From assembly GCF_027214005.1 (NCBI RefSeq), contig NZ_JAPWGY010000015.1, positions 1 to 35,628 of the forward strand: 35,628 nucleotides of DNA, in the 5' to 3' direction. The translations under genes were made by a program, and so were the position numbers. The notes under the pieces were generated by a model. It ran no database searches. It was not told where the DNA came from and worked only from the letters and a program-made list of their open reading frames with translations. The DNA comes from Kiloniella laminariae. Its GTDB lineage: Bacteria; Pseudomonadota; Alphaproteobacteria; Kiloniellales; Kiloniellaceae. Every line of letters begins with the position of its first letter. The first letter of the stretch is position 1. Below are positions 1-8,044 of this stretch, piece by piece.

Positions 1-5
1 CCCAT
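1..5 (-). CDS. Start of an unknown gene running off the left edge
   Basis: A minus-strand ATG (complement of positions 3-5) is preceded by a very good Shine-Dalgarno sequence, GGAGGAGG, six bases upstream (complement of about 12-19). Only two codons or fewer are visible, so nothing can be said about the product. The position, about 80 bases downstream of the MarR gene on the same strand, suggests it could be the next gene of a marR operon. Confidence 0.4.
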
Positions 6-86
6 GAAACACCTCCTCCCGAAAGTGAATCATAGAATACCGCTTTTGGGAATCCCGAAACCGATTCAGATCAAAAGCAAAACGCT

Positions 87-431
87 TTAGCCTGAAACCT
101 CAGCTGCATAGATCTCCACCATATCCCCAAACTCTCTCAGAAAAACAGAACCTTTAACCGTGCGCTGCACCAGAATGGAGCGACGATCCTTGTCATCGGT
201 TTTACGGCGGACAAAATCCAGCCCGCCCAAGCGATCCAGCGCCCGGGTAACGGCAGGTTTGGACATGTTCAGCTCTTCGGCCAGCCCCCGAACCGTATGG
301 GCCTGATCCTTCAGATAGACATGCAGCAACAAGGTAAACTGGCGTGAGGTGAGGTCTGGCAAGTCCTTCTGAAGCGCCAGAACCATCACACCCCGCCACA
401 ATTCAAGGGCCTGCTTAGCTGCAATATCCAT
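87..431 (-). CDS. MarR-family transcriptional regulator, short form
   Basis: This 114-residue protein is a small MarR-type DNA-binding regulator. A winged-helix core is visible at about residues 25-95: the TSRQFTLLLHVYL helix, the recognition region LAEELNMSKPAVTRALDRL, and the wing with the family signature DDKDRRSILV. It is shorter than the usual 140-150 residues, ending soon after the wing (EVSG), so the C-terminal dimerisation helix is reduced. The start is supported by GGAG six bases before the ATG. A 6-bp inverted repeat (441-457) overlaps that ribosome-binding region, which fits autoregulation. The ligand and target genes cannot be read from sequence; the gene beginning at the left edge is a candidate target. 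Confidence 0.85.
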   Translation of the reverse strand: MDIAAKQALELWRGVMVLALQKDLPDLTSRQFTLLLHVYLKDQAHTVRGLAEELNMSKPAVTRALDRLGGLDFVRRKTDDKDRRSILVQRTVKGSVFLREFGDMVEIYAAEVSG

Positions 432-440
432 TGTTCGCTC

Positions 441-457
441 CGAATGTTTCGCATTCG
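441..457. promoter_or_regulatory. Candidate MarR operator
   Basis: CGAATG and CATTCG form a perfect inverted repeat with a 5-base spacer, about 10 bases upstream of the marR start codon and touching its Shine-Dalgarno sequence. MarR proteins usually bind such dyads over their own promoters. The assignment as an operator is inference. Confidence 0.4.
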
Positions 458-505
458 TAATGATTCTAGAACGAAAACAGAGAACAGCTCAAGCCAAACC
501 TTGGT

Positions 506-952
506 CTATCGAACAGTAATACAGGTTACCTTGCTCAAACTCGCGACTTTGTGAGAAACAGAACCAAGCAACAAAGCTTCCAGATCCCCATGGCCACGAC
601 TTCCCATGACGATGGCATCAACCTTGTTACCCTCTGCATATTCAACAATGGAGCGGGCAGGCTGGCCGATTTTCACTTCGGTTTTGATTTTCTTGACCCC
701 TGCTTTCTTCGCGATACCCTTGGCTTCTGCCAGCACTTCCTGGCTAAAAGAATCAAGAACATACTGGGCATCCTGGCCGGAGATGTGCTCAACTTCCATG
801 AACCGACGCAGGCCCTCGTTCATTTTCACGGCCTTGGCGACTGTCAGGAAAATGATTTCGCCCTCGAACTTGACGGCAAGAGCCGCTGCTTTTTCGACAG
901 CGCGCATGCTATGGGCGGAACCGTCAACGGCACACAGGATCTTTTCAAACAT
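506..952 (-). CDS. Universal stress protein, UspA family
   Basis: This is a 148-residue single-domain Usp protein with the alpha/beta nucleotide-binding fold. The N-terminal strand FEKILCAVDGS and the C-terminal signature GSRGHGDLEALLLGSVSHKV are seen; the latter matches the G-2x-G-9x-G(S/T) ATP-binding motif of the ATP-binding Usp subclass. A start two codons upstream (958) is possible, but GGAG is only one base from that ATG and seven bases from the ATG at 952, so 952 is preferred. Such proteins act in the cytoplasm in stress survival; the exact role is unknown. It is probably transcribed alone: 74 bases separate it from marR and about 120 from the upstream aminopeptidase gene. Confidence 0.92.
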   Translation of the reverse strand: MFEKILCAVDGSAHSMRAVEKAAALAVKFEGEIIFLTVAKAVKMNEGLRRFMEVEHISGQDAQYVLDSFSQEVLAEAKGIAKKAGVKKIKTEVKIGQPARSIVEYAEGNKVDAIVMGSRGHGDLEALLLGSVSHKVASLSKVTCITVR

Positions 953-1071
953 TGCCATACTCCATTTTTAATTTTGGCATTTAATAACCACATCCAGAAT
1001 AAGACTATCACAAGATAAGAGAATTTTCCCAATCTCTGTCGACAATCCAGAGCTGCAGAAATATCAGGGGT

Positions 1072-2448
1072 CTAGCTTACCATCTCTTTGACCATCGCAT
1101 AAACAGCCCTCAGGCCAATGGCTTCCCCTCCTTCAGGTCGGCCGGGACGGGCTGACATGTTATAGGCCATGATATCAAAATGCGCCCAAGGGGTTTCTTT
1201 CTCAACAAATTCTGCGAGATAGAGCGCCGCTGTGATCGCCCCGGCATAGGGGCCACCTGAAACATTGTTCAGATCAGCAATTTTGCTGTCGAGCAATTTG
1301 CGATAGGGCTTATGCAAAGGCAGACGCCATATTTCATCGCCCTGCTCGACAGAATGCCTGCGGAGCCTGTCCGCCAGTTCATCGTCGTTACAGAACATCG
1401 CCCCAAGATCAGTTCCAAGCGCCACCCTGGCCGCTCCGGTCAAGGTGGCAAAATCCAGAATAAGATCAGGTTTGGTACGATCCGCCTCGGCCAGCGCGTC
1501 ACACAAGACCAGACGACCTTCAGCATCGGTATTGCCGACTTCCACCGTCAGCCCCTTGCGTGTTTTGATCACATCTGAAGGGCGGAAAGCATTTCCTGAC
1601 ACGGCATTCTCCACGGCAGGGATCAGGACCCGCAACTGGCAAGTCAGATTGCTCTGCATGATTGCCGCTGCCAGTCCCAGAACATGGGCTGCCCCCCCCA
1701 TATCCTTTTTCATCAACAGCATACCCGCTGCAGATTTCAGATCCAGTCCGCCCGTATCAAAACAGACACCCTTGCCGACCAGAGTAATCTTGGGTCCCTT
1801 GTCGCCCCATCTGAGATCAATCAGCCTCGGCGCCCGATCAGAGGCCATGCCAACGGTATAGATCGCAGGGTAATTTGCAGTAAGAAGATCTTCGCCGACA
1901 ATGACGTTGCACTCGGCTTCGTATTCACCCGCCAGTTGGGAGGCTGCCGTCGCAAGCTCTTCAGGTCCCATGTCGTTACTCGGTGTATTGATCAGATCCC
2001 GGGTGAGCTGTGCGCCAGATGCAAGGGACAACACCACTGTACGATCCGCCTTTTCTGGCCAGACCAGTGTGGCCTGTTCTCGTGTATCTTCCTTGTAGCG
2101 GGTGAAACGGTAACTGCCCAATGCCCAGCCCAAAGCAACAGCGCTGGCCTGTTCTTCAGCAAGCGAATCTGCAATTTGGTATGAACCCGCTGGCAGGCTT
2201 TCACTCAGCCCCGCCAAAGTCCAGATACCGGGATCTTCCTCATTCCCAAGACCGATAAAAACACACTCGATCTGTCCTGTAGCATTTGGCACAAGGCAGA
2301 AAGATCCTTCTTCTGCCAAAAATTTGCTCGCGCCAAGCCAGGACCCCACGAGTCCTTTTTCCGCTAGTTTACCTTCAAGAGCAGTCTTGTTGATAAAATG
2401 AAGAGATACAGTCTGCTTGTCAGAACTATCGATCAGCTGGAAACTCAT
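1072..2448 (-). CDS. Leucyl aminopeptidase, M17 family
   Basis: This 458-residue cytosolic metallopeptidase removes N-terminal residues from peptides using two divalent metal ions. All seven catalytic positions of E. coli PepA (numbering from memory) have counterparts with the right spacing: K226, D231 and K238 in GKGVCFDTGGLDLK, D249, and D308, E310 and R312 in NTDAEGRL. The N-terminal domain is divergent, as usual in this family. An upstream in-frame start at 2505 exists, but GAGAAGG lies seven bases before the ATG at 2448 and the residues added upstream look non-coding. It is not PepA proper by length (PepA is about 500 residues), so I give no symbol. No obvious operon partner. Confidence 0.95.
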   Translation of the reverse strand: MSFQLIDSSDKQTVSLHFINKTALEGKLAEKGLVGSWLGASKFLAEEGSFCLVPNATGQIECVFIGLGNEEDPGIWTLAGLSESLPAGSYQIADSLAEEQASAVALGWALGSYRFTRYKEDTREQATLVWPEKADRTVVLSLASGAQLTRDLINTPSNDMGPEELATAASQLAGEYEAECNVIVGEDLLTANYPAIYTVGMASDRAPRLIDLRWGDKGPKITLVGKGVCFDTGGLDLKSAAGMLLMKKDMGGAAHVLGLAAAIMQSNLTCQLRVLIPAVENAVSGNAFRPSDVIKTRKGLTVEVGNTDAEGRLVLCDALAEADRTKPDLILDFATLTGAARVALGTDLGAMFCNDDELADRLRRHSVEQGDEIWRLPLHKPYRKLLDSKIADLNNVSGGPYAGAITAALYLAEFVEKETPWAHFDIMAYNMSARPGRPEGGEAIGLRAVYAMVKEMVS

Positions 2449-2591
2449 TACGAACCTTCTCGGTATTGTCAGGTGAGGGGTAAATATACGGATAGATAAA
2501 AACAATCTTTTGAAAACAACGCCAGTCTATGCCAACTGCCTCCCGGTGAATAGGAAAATACACCCGGATATACGCGGCAAAAGGTCATCTC

Positions 2592-2655
2592 ATCCTGGTG
2601 AACACCAGGATTGCATCACACAGACTAACAGCTGTGTGGTCAAAAGAAAGACCAC
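2592..2655. other. Cluster of three small hairpins
   Basis: The 250-base gap between the aminopeptidase start and the TAXI gene end holds three tandem inverted repeats: ATCCTGGTG/CACCAGGAT (2592-2611, 2-base loop), CACACAG/CTGTGTG (about 2616-2638) and GTGGTC/GACCAC (about 2636-2655). The last two share bases and could be alternatives. The position downstream of the TAXI gene fits transcript 3'-end structure, but there is no clear run of U, so a standard terminator is not shown. Confidence 0.4.
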
Positions 2656-2698
2656 CGCAGGTCAACAAACGTGATGATAGTATATAAAGGAATGTTGT

Positions 2699-3853
2699 TT
2701 ACTCGGCAGCAGGGACGTCCGTTGCGGGAACATTATCCTCCCCTTTTAGCACCTCTGCTTCATTTTCCTCTGCTGCGACTTCGCCTTCCAGTGCTTCTGT
2801 CGCCTCTTCCACAGCACTATCATCCGCAATCATTCCGATCTCGCGATAGAAACGTTCCGCACCAGGATGCAAAGGCATTATCAGGCCATCAAGGGCTTTT
2901 TCGATCACGATCATATGCCCCAGTTCATGACCATCTCTAAGCTTTTTCTGCGTGCTCTCATGCCAGAGTGCTTTGGTAATACCGTAGACGAGCTCATCGT
3001 CCAGATCTTCACGCACCAGAAATTGTGCAGGGACCAACAAAGCAGGCGTGTTGGGAACATTACGATAGGTCCCCACCTCAATGACTCCTGCAGAAAAGAA
3101 GGGATAAATTTCCTGCAGCACATCAAGATCCACCTCGCTCAAGGACAGAAGAGTAATTCGACTTTGATCGGCCAACGCCTTGACCAGCCGGGCAGGGATT
3201 CCGGCAATGGTAAAGAAGCCATCAATATCACCCTTGAGCATTGCTTCGTAAGCTTCACTATCGTTCAGATACGAAAGATTCTCTTCTGCTATCCGCACCC
3301 CTCTGGTTTCAAGCAACAGCTGGGCTCCGGCATTTGACCCCGAGCCGACTGGGCCAAGGGAAACCTTCCGGTCATGAAGATCTTCGATCGAACGGATACC
3401 ACTGGTATTGCTGATAACCAGATGCATGGCTTCAGGATAAAGATTGGCAATACTGCGGATATTCCCAACAGCCCCCCGGGTTCGAAAGATATGCTCGCCC
3501 TTCAGAGCCCAGTAAACGACGTCAGCCTGAGCAAACCCGCCCTCAAGCAGCCCATCGGCTATCCCGTTTATATTGGCGACCGACCCTTCAGTTGCCACGC
3601 TGTTGGACAGCAGGCCACGAACACCGCAGTTGCCGCCTTTGTCGCAGTCCCTCGATCCGATAGGCTTACTGATGGAGTTGGCAATTATACCGCCAATGGG
3701 AAAGTAGTTCCCCACCGTCGCCCCGGTACCAATTCGGAAAATTGGTGTGTCCTGAGCCATGGACAGACTCGAAAACAACGACAATATCAGAATGGAAACA
3801 AATGCTTGTGGAACGTTTAACAGGGTACGAATAATTGAGGACGCCGCAGACAA
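2699..3853 (-). CDS. TAXI-family TRAP transporter solute-binding protein
   Basis: This 384-residue protein is a periplasmic binding protein of the TAXI branch of TRAP transporters. A signal peptide covers about residues 1-33 (hydrophobic FVSILILSLFSSLS then MAQ). The mature N-terminus IFRIGTGATVGNYFPIGG is the TAXI signature, and GPVGSGSNAGAQLLL matches the ligand loop of the family. The start is TTG, with AAAGG seven bases upstream; no ATG is available before residue 32. TAXI proteins normally work with a fused membrane subunit, but none is encoded nearby, so this is an orphan. The C-terminal tail of about 36 residues is highly acidic (rich in E, D, A and P) and probably disordered. The substrate is unknown; known TAXI ligands include glutamate-like acids and small organic acids. 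Confidence 0.88.
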   Translation of the reverse strand: MSAASSIIRTLLNVPQAFVSILILSLFSSLSMAQDTPIFRIGTGATVGNYFPIGGIIANSISKPIGSRDCDKGGNCGVRGLLSNSVATEGSVANINGIADGLLEGGFAQADVVYWALKGEHIFRTRGAVGNIRSIANLYPEAMHLVISNTSGIRSIEDLHDRKVSLGPVGSGSNAGAQLLLETRGVRIAEENLSYLNDSEAYEAMLKGDIDGFFTIAGIPARLVKALADQSRITLLSLSEVDLDVLQEIYPFFSAGVIEVGTYRNVPNTPALLVPAQFLVREDLDDELVYGITKALWHESTQKKLRDGHELGHMIVIEKALDGLIMPLHPGAERFYREIGMIADDSAVEEATEALEGEVAAEENEAEVLKGEDNVPATDVPAAE

Positions 3854-4083
3854 CGGACTGCCTTTCTCTACTTACAGGTAGGTCTCCGGGAAGCTTTCTT
3901 TATCCTAGGCCATAATAAGTTAAAAGTTAATTAGAACATTGAGCCCATTGAATATTTTTATCTGGAACTATTAACCCAGATCAAACTTCTGCTGCTCTTG
4001 TGTTTTAAATGACGCCTTAACTTTCAGACCTTCAACAAACGAAGGCATAATTCCCGACCTTTCACCCAGAAAGATCGCAAGAC

Positions 4084-4102
4084 AAAAAGGCGCCTCAAAG
4101 GC
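4084..4102 (-). terminator. Possible weak terminator after cbiO
   Basis: On the minus strand GCCT-TTG-AGGC forms a short 4-bp hairpin, followed a few bases later by five T. It lies just downstream of the last gene of the cobalt uptake operon. The stem is short, so this is tentative. I saw nothing else in the 280-base gap 3854-4133 apart from the AT-rich upstream region of the TAXI gene. Confidence 0.3.
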
Positions 4103-4133
4103 AAAAAAAAGGCAGGTACGACACTGGCAAAAC

Positions 4134-4820
4134 TCAAATTTCCAGAACAGTCGCCTTTTCTTCCGCAGCCTCGAAGAGACGGCCCTCGGAAAGTTCCACC
4201 TGTCGGGTTGCCACCCTGTTCAGGAAATGATGATTGTGCGACACGATAACCATTGCCAGGGGCAATTCTGTCAAAATCGCAATCAGCCGTTGCTTGGTTT
4301 CCCGGTCAAGATCATTGGTTGGCTCATCAAGTAAAAGAACATCCGGTTCCAAAGCCATCACGGTTGCCAGAGCAACCAGGCGCTTCTGTCCGCCAGAGAG
4401 CTTGTGGGTAATCCGGTGAGCCAGATCTTCCAGATGGAGTAGCGAAAGGGTCCGACCGACAATGTCCATCACTTCCTGATGCGATTTGCCGAGGTTCAGG
4501 GGGCCAAAGGCAAGATCTTCCGCCACAGTCGGGCAGAACAGCTGATCATCAGGATCCTGGAACACCAACCCGGCCCTGACGCGCACCTCGCGAAAGTCTT
4601 TCTCCTGCTGCCGCAGGGATCCAAAAGCTTCTATCTGTCCCTGATCCGGTTTTTCCAGTCCATTGATCAGCCGAAGCAACGTGCTTTTCCCTGCCCCGTT
4701 GCTGCCTGTCAGTGCGACTCTTTCCCCCGGGTGCAAATCAAAGCTCACCCCTTTGAGAACTTCCAGCCCCCCCGCATAGGAAAAATGCAAATCCCGTAAC
4801 GTGATCAGAGGTAGCGACAT
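4134..4820 (-). CDS. cbiO: ECF transporter ATPase CbiO (cobalt/nickel uptake)
   Basis: This is the ATP-hydrolysing subunit of an energy-coupling-factor transporter, at the inner face of the cytoplasmic membrane. The 228-residue ABC domain shows Walker A GSNGAGKST (39-47), the Q-loop FQDPDDQLF typical of CbiO/EcfA proteins, the signature LSGGQKR, Walker B VLLLDEP and the switch histidine in VSHNHHF. It is shorter than many CbiO proteins (270-280 residues), lacking a long C-terminal extension. Its ATG overlaps the cbiQ stop (TAATG), which implies translational coupling. It is the last gene of the riboswitch-led operon. The metal is inferred to be cobalt because a cobalamin riboswitch heads the operon; nickel cannot be excluded from this protein. 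Confidence 0.93.
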   Translation of the reverse strand: MSLPLITLRDLHFSYAGGLEVLKGVSFDLHPGERVALTGSNGAGKSTLLRLINGLEKPDQGQIEAFGSLRQQEKDFREVRVRAGLVFQDPDDQLFCPTVAEDLAFGPLNLGKSHQEVMDIVGRTLSLLHLEDLAHRITHKLSGGQKRLVALATVMALEPDVLLLDEPTNDLDRETKQRLIAILTELPLAMVIVSHNHHFLNRVATRQVELSEGRLFEAAEEKATVLEI

Positions 4821-5605
4821 TAAAGATATCCCACGGCCAGAAGCCCTAATAGTGTAACAGCCGAAACAACCGCAAATATCCGGTCACGAGGACCTGATTT
4901 CATCGTATCCAGGATATAGAAACGACCGTCAAATCCCCGGCATTTCATCGCCTCCATGATCCTGTCGGAACGTTCCAGGCTTCGCACCAGCATCATCCCG
5001 ACAAGATACCCGATGGAACGCAGCGTATGCAGATCCGTACGCGGGACGAACCCTCTGGCTTTCATCGCCATGCGCATGGTTTTGTATTCCTTATAGAACA
5101 CATCAATGTAGCGCACCGTGAAAAGGAAAAGATGAACCAGCTTGATCGGAATTTTTAGACGATAGAGCGCATGCCCCAGTACTGAAGGCTCCATGATCCC
5201 GATCAGAGCCATCAGGGAAAAGAGAATCGCATTGGCTTTTAAGCCGACTTCTGCTGCCCTGAACAACCCTTCCCTGCTCGCTTCCCAGCCCCAGAAAGAA
5301 AAGATCACTTCGCCTGGCATGGTGAAAGGCAGCGTCAGAACCAGCACCAGGATAAAGGAATCAACCACCACGACTTTACGCACCGTTGTCCAGATAGGCA
5401 GCCGGGCAAAGAGCGACAGGCCCAAACCGATTCCAAGGGCAAGGGTCAGGGCCATCATATCGTGCAAGGCAGAAACCACACAGGAAAAGAGAACGCAGAC
5501 AAGCAGCCGTACCCGGGGATCAAGACTCTGAAGGAATGCTTCCTGTGTCTGCTGGTGTTTGTCCAGTGTCCAGGACCTGGAAACTTCCCCGAGTACCTGT
5601 GTCAT
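4820..5605 (-). CDS. cbiQ: ECF transporter transmembrane subunit CbiQ
   Basis: This 261-residue membrane protein is the coupling (T) subunit that links the metal-binding CbiM to the ATPase. Four to six hydrophobic helices are visible, for example VCVLFSCVVSALHDMMALTLAL and the terminal segment IFAVVSAVTLLGLLAVGYL. The two coupling motifs of the family are recognisable: AMKARGF at about residue 180 and AMKCRGF at about 222 (the A-x-x-x-R-G type). It begins one base after the stop of the NikL-like gene and overlaps cbiO by one base, so all three are co-translated. Specificity follows the S component, CbiM. Confidence 0.93.
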   Translation of the reverse strand: MTQVLGEVSRSWTLDKHQQTQEAFLQSLDPRVRLLVCVLFSCVVSALHDMMALTLALGIGLGLSLFARLPIWTTVRKVVVVDSFILVLVLTLPFTMPGEVIFSFWGWEASREGLFRAAEVGLKANAILFSLMALIGIMEPSVLGHALYRLKIPIKLVHLFLFTVRYIDVFYKEYKTMRMAMKARGFVPRTDLHTLRSIGYLVGMMLVRSLERSDRIMEAMKCRGFDGRFYILDTMKSGPRDRIFAVVSAVTLLGLLAVGYL

Positions 5606-5606
5606 T

Positions 5607-6242
5607 CTATTGATCCTTCACAGGCTTGCGTCGACCGAGCAGGAAAGATGCAATACCAAAGATGCCGAGGATATACCCGATCCCCCCCAGGATGTCCTGA
5701 AAGCGGCGTTCTTCTTTAAAAAGGGCGAGTTCTTTACGCAATTTACTCACTTCCTTGCCAACAATACTTTTGAACAGCTCTTCATCCATCATCGTGCCTG
5801 CTGTAACAGAAGCAGACGCTGCAACCGGAGCCATCCCTGTATTCACAGTATCACCTGGCCCCTCGGTAACGATTTCATTTTCGAGGCTCTTTTCACCTTC
5901 CAGCGTCTCTGGAAGCTCATCGGCCGTGACAACAAAACTGGCAATATGACCAGCGCTGAGATCAGCACGGAAATGATGATCTACTCTTGTCGTGGTAACA
6001 AAGGTAAAAAAACCTTCTTCGTCCGTCGTGACCTCTCCCAGTTTGTTTCCCTCAACATCACTGACAATCACCAGAACATTTGCCGCCATATCCCCATTTG
6101 AAAAGCCGATTTCTCCCTCGATCTTGTTACCGTCGGGATAGGCCGCAGAAATTATCTTGTGGGCCCAGGCGGAACTGACTGTGGTTACCCCAAGGAAAAG
6201 GGCAAGACACAAACCAGACAATCTTGTTTTATCGAACGGCAT
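5607..6242 (-). CDS. CbiL/NikL-like periplasmic subunit of the metal ECF transporter
   Basis: This 211-residue protein has an N-terminal signal peptide ending SSAWA, so that the mature chain would begin with H28 (HKIISAAYPDG). A beta-sandwich of the carboxypeptidase regulatory-like type follows (residues 30-110; EGEIGFSNGDMAANVLVIV and a G-x-F-x-F strand). A C-terminal transmembrane helix, GIGYILGIFGIASFLLG, precedes a basic end (RRKPVKDQ). This is the layout of NikL/CbiL, which replaces CbiN in one class of nickel/cobalt importers. No separate CbiN is encoded. It overlaps cbiM by 14 bp. Mature N-terminal histidine is shared with both DUF4198 proteins here and may bind metal (inference). Confidence 0.8.
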   Translation of the reverse strand: MPFDKTRLSGLCLALFLGVTTVSSAWAHKIISAAYPDGNKIEGEIGFSNGDMAANVLVIVSDVEGNKLGEVTTDEEGFFTFVTTTRVDHHFRADLSAGHIASFVVTADELPETLEGEKSLENEIVTEGPGDTVNTGMAPVAASASVTAGTMMDEELFKSIVGKEVSKLRKELALFKEERRFQDILGGIGYILGIFGIASFLLGRRKPVKDQ

Positions 6243-7026
6243 GTAACAGCTCCGGTTTGACTTTGGTGATCAGTTGAATTGTTGCCGCCGTCAAAAGTCC
6301 TTCAACGGCCATGACAGGGAAGTGGGCGACAATGACAAATTCCGCAGCCTTGCCAAACTCTTCGCCAGACAGGGCAAGAGAGATCGCCACCATGACTGCA
6401 GTCAGGAAAATCGATAAAGATCCCCCAAGAAATCCCCAAAAACCGGCCACAGACAAGATCCCGCGCCGATAGAGAAAATAGCCATAGGCCATCACCCCAG
6501 AAAACAGGATCAGAGAAACGCTGTTAACGGTTACGCTCCAGCTGCCTCCCTCAACCTGATACAGTTGATAAAGGGCAAAGCCTGCCCAGATCGTAATCAG
6601 GAAAAACACAAGAAAAAGGCCATCCGCAACACGTTTGGCAAGCAGGTGTTTTTCTGCTGAAAGCCCCCAGCGGCAGAGGAAATACACCAGAAGGGCTGGC
6701 ACAGCGATGTTCACCGCATTCACCCCAAGGACAGTAAGCCCGCCAAAACCAAAAAAGACTGCCTGCAACAAAAGAGCCACAGCCAGAGCCGGGAAAGCGG
6801 CCCAGCCCAGAATGATCCCCAGCAAACCGTTCAGTATCAGATGAACCGACGAAAACCCGAGGGGAACGTGAATCAGCGACGCCACAAAAAACACCGCAGA
6901 GAGAACCCCGACGCGGGGCAGGTCTTCGGGTTCAAGTTTTTTAAGGCTATAGGCAACGCCGGAGGCGGCCAAAAGGCCGCCTCCGATCAGCACAGGGTTC
7001 GAAAGGGCACCATCAACAATATGCAT
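6229..7026 (-). CDS. cbiM: Cobalt/nickel ECF transporter S component CbiM
   Basis: This 265-residue integral membrane protein is the metal-binding component. It begins MHIVDGALSNPVLIGGG; the conserved N-terminal Met-His, left exposed without a signal peptide, provides metal ligands in known CbiM/NikM structures. About seven or eight hydrophobic helices follow. Conserved histidines of the family are seen in LIHVPLGFSSVHLILNGLLG and in the C-terminal AHFPVMAVEGLLTA. It lies 14 bases after the DUF4198 gene and overlaps the NikL-like gene. Cobalt is favoured over nickel because a cobalamin riboswitch leads the operon; the protein alone does not settle this. Confidence 0.93.
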   Translation of the reverse strand: MHIVDGALSNPVLIGGGLLAASGVAYSLKKLEPEDLPRVGVLSAVFFVASLIHVPLGFSSVHLILNGLLGIILGWAAFPALAVALLLQAVFFGFGGLTVLGVNAVNIAVPALLVYFLCRWGLSAEKHLLAKRVADGLFLVFFLITIWAGFALYQLYQVEGGSWSVTVNSVSLILFSGVMAYGYFLYRRGILSVAGFWGFLGGSLSIFLTAVMVAISLALSGEEFGKAAEFVIVAHFPVMAVEGLLTAATIQLITKVKPELLHAVR

Positions 7027-7040
7027 AGCGCGCTCTCTTT

Positions 7041-7829
7041 CTAGTCAATATCCCGGGCCTGGATCCAGATCACTGCATCCTGCGACAAAGTCTTGCCTTC
7101 ATATTCGCTGTCCGGGCCGGTACCCAGAGCAGCAATGCCCCAGAATCCGGCTTTGGGCACGCCAAAGGTAAACGTTCCGGAAGCATCAGCCCGAAGGGCA
7201 TGTGCCGGAGACGAAATCAGAGCCGTTTCCGAAAAGCGGTTTTTTTCCGGCTCTGCTGGAAAATTCATATATTCAATTTCGATTTCTGCAAAAGGTACCG
7301 GTTTGCCCTCGGACAGAACCACTCCGGAAAAAGTCCCCCCCGCAATAACGTTGTAGGGTTTACCAAGCGGGCGGATTTCAGTTTTCAGTCCCTGTTCACT
7401 GTCCCAGTCGGTAGGAAGATCCCCGACATTGATATAGGACTTGGTCAGCTGCTGGATATAGACATCTTCGCTGGCTTCGTAATAGGGAGTCGGCACCAGC
7501 ACAAACACACTGTCCCCGAGACCACGAAGTTTGAGTTCAGCCTCAAAGGCCTTGCCGGTGTTTTCGCTGCTGGTCCAGTTGATTTCCTTCAACTGTCCAA
7601 GCAGATCAGTCTTTTTACCCTTGTGAATGGAATAGAATTCCAGCGGCGCACCCATTTCCATCACATGGCCGGAATCCGCCGGATGGGTAAATGGCATTTT
7701 CAAAGTAACCACGCCGCCCTTTTCCAGCATGGTCTCCGGCGTAAAAAGCAGTTGAAAATGTGCCTGCGCTGCAGACGTTAAGACAGCCGTTCCGGCAACA
7801 AGCAGCCCGGCAAAGAAAACCTTGTTCAT
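7041..7829 (-). CDS. DUF4198 periplasmic protein (NikK-like), paralogue A
   Basis: This 262-residue protein is the first gene of the metal uptake operon. It has a clear signal peptide ending at AQA, so the mature protein starts with H24 (HFQLLF). Family hallmarks of DUF4198 are visible: FTHP (47-50), DLLGQL, P-x-PYYEA, IRPLGKPY, a FSG-containing strand followed by a beta-sandwich region (IEIEYMNFP), and the C-terminal GVPKAGFWGIAALG. Such proteins accompany nickel/cobalt ECF importers (NikK) and probably hold the metal in the periplasm, though the mechanism is not established. Start: ATG at 7829 with AAAGGG upstream. A divergent paralogue (about one-third identical by eye) is encoded at 9348-10139 under its own cobalamin riboswitch. 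Confidence 0.85.
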   Translation of the reverse strand: MNKVFFAGLLVAGTAVLTSAAQAHFQLLFTPETMLEKGGVVTLKMPFTHPADSGHVMEMGAPLEFYSIHKGKKTDLLGQLKEINWTSSENTGKAFEAELKLRGLGDSVFVLVPTPYYEASEDVYIQQLTKSYINVGDLPTDWDSEQGLKTEIRPLGKPYNVIAGGTFSGVVLSEGKPVPFAEIEIEYMNFPAEPEKNRFSETALISSPAHALRADASGTFTFGVPKAGFWGIAALGTGPDSEYEGKTLSQDAVIWIQARDID

Positions 7830-7849
7830 CTCGTTTCATACCCTTTAGT

Positions 7850-7876
7850 CCCCAGCAGCTCTGTAATCGGCTGGGG
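7850..7876 (-). promoter_or_regulatory. Hairpin before the DUF4198-A ribosome-binding site
   Basis: CCCCAGC and GCTGGGG pair across a 13-base loop, ending about 20 bases before the start codon and just ahead of the AAAGGG Shine-Dalgarno sequence. It may be part of the riboswitch expression platform; that role is inferred from position only. Confidence 0.4.
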
Positions 7877-7937
7877 ATAACGTTCCTGATTGAGTTGCTG
7901 GATGAAGGCTGACTTTGCAAGACATCCCGCCATCCAC

Positions 7938-7959
7938 AAAATGCCGGATCTTTCCGGCA
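7938..7959 (-). terminator. Candidate riboswitch-controlled terminator
   Basis: On the minus strand TGCCGGA-AAGA-TCCGGCA is a perfect 7-bp, GC-rich hairpin followed by TTTTG, within the leader between the cobalamin aptamer and the DUF4198-A gene. The U-tract is short (4), so termination would be modest. It could be the off-state terminator of the riboswitch. Confidence 0.4.
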
Positions 7960-8044
7960 ACTCTGCTTCGGCAACTCGGCTCAAAGGCACGCCACAAACG
8001 GATGTCCGCCCCGATGGTGCTCCCCGCCCTTCGGTTTCGTGACG

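Noticed and set aside
551-1018. Plus-strand open frame of 155 codons opposite the Usp gene
   Set aside because: It is the antisense shadow of a clear Usp gene and has no recognisable protein features or ribosome-binding site.
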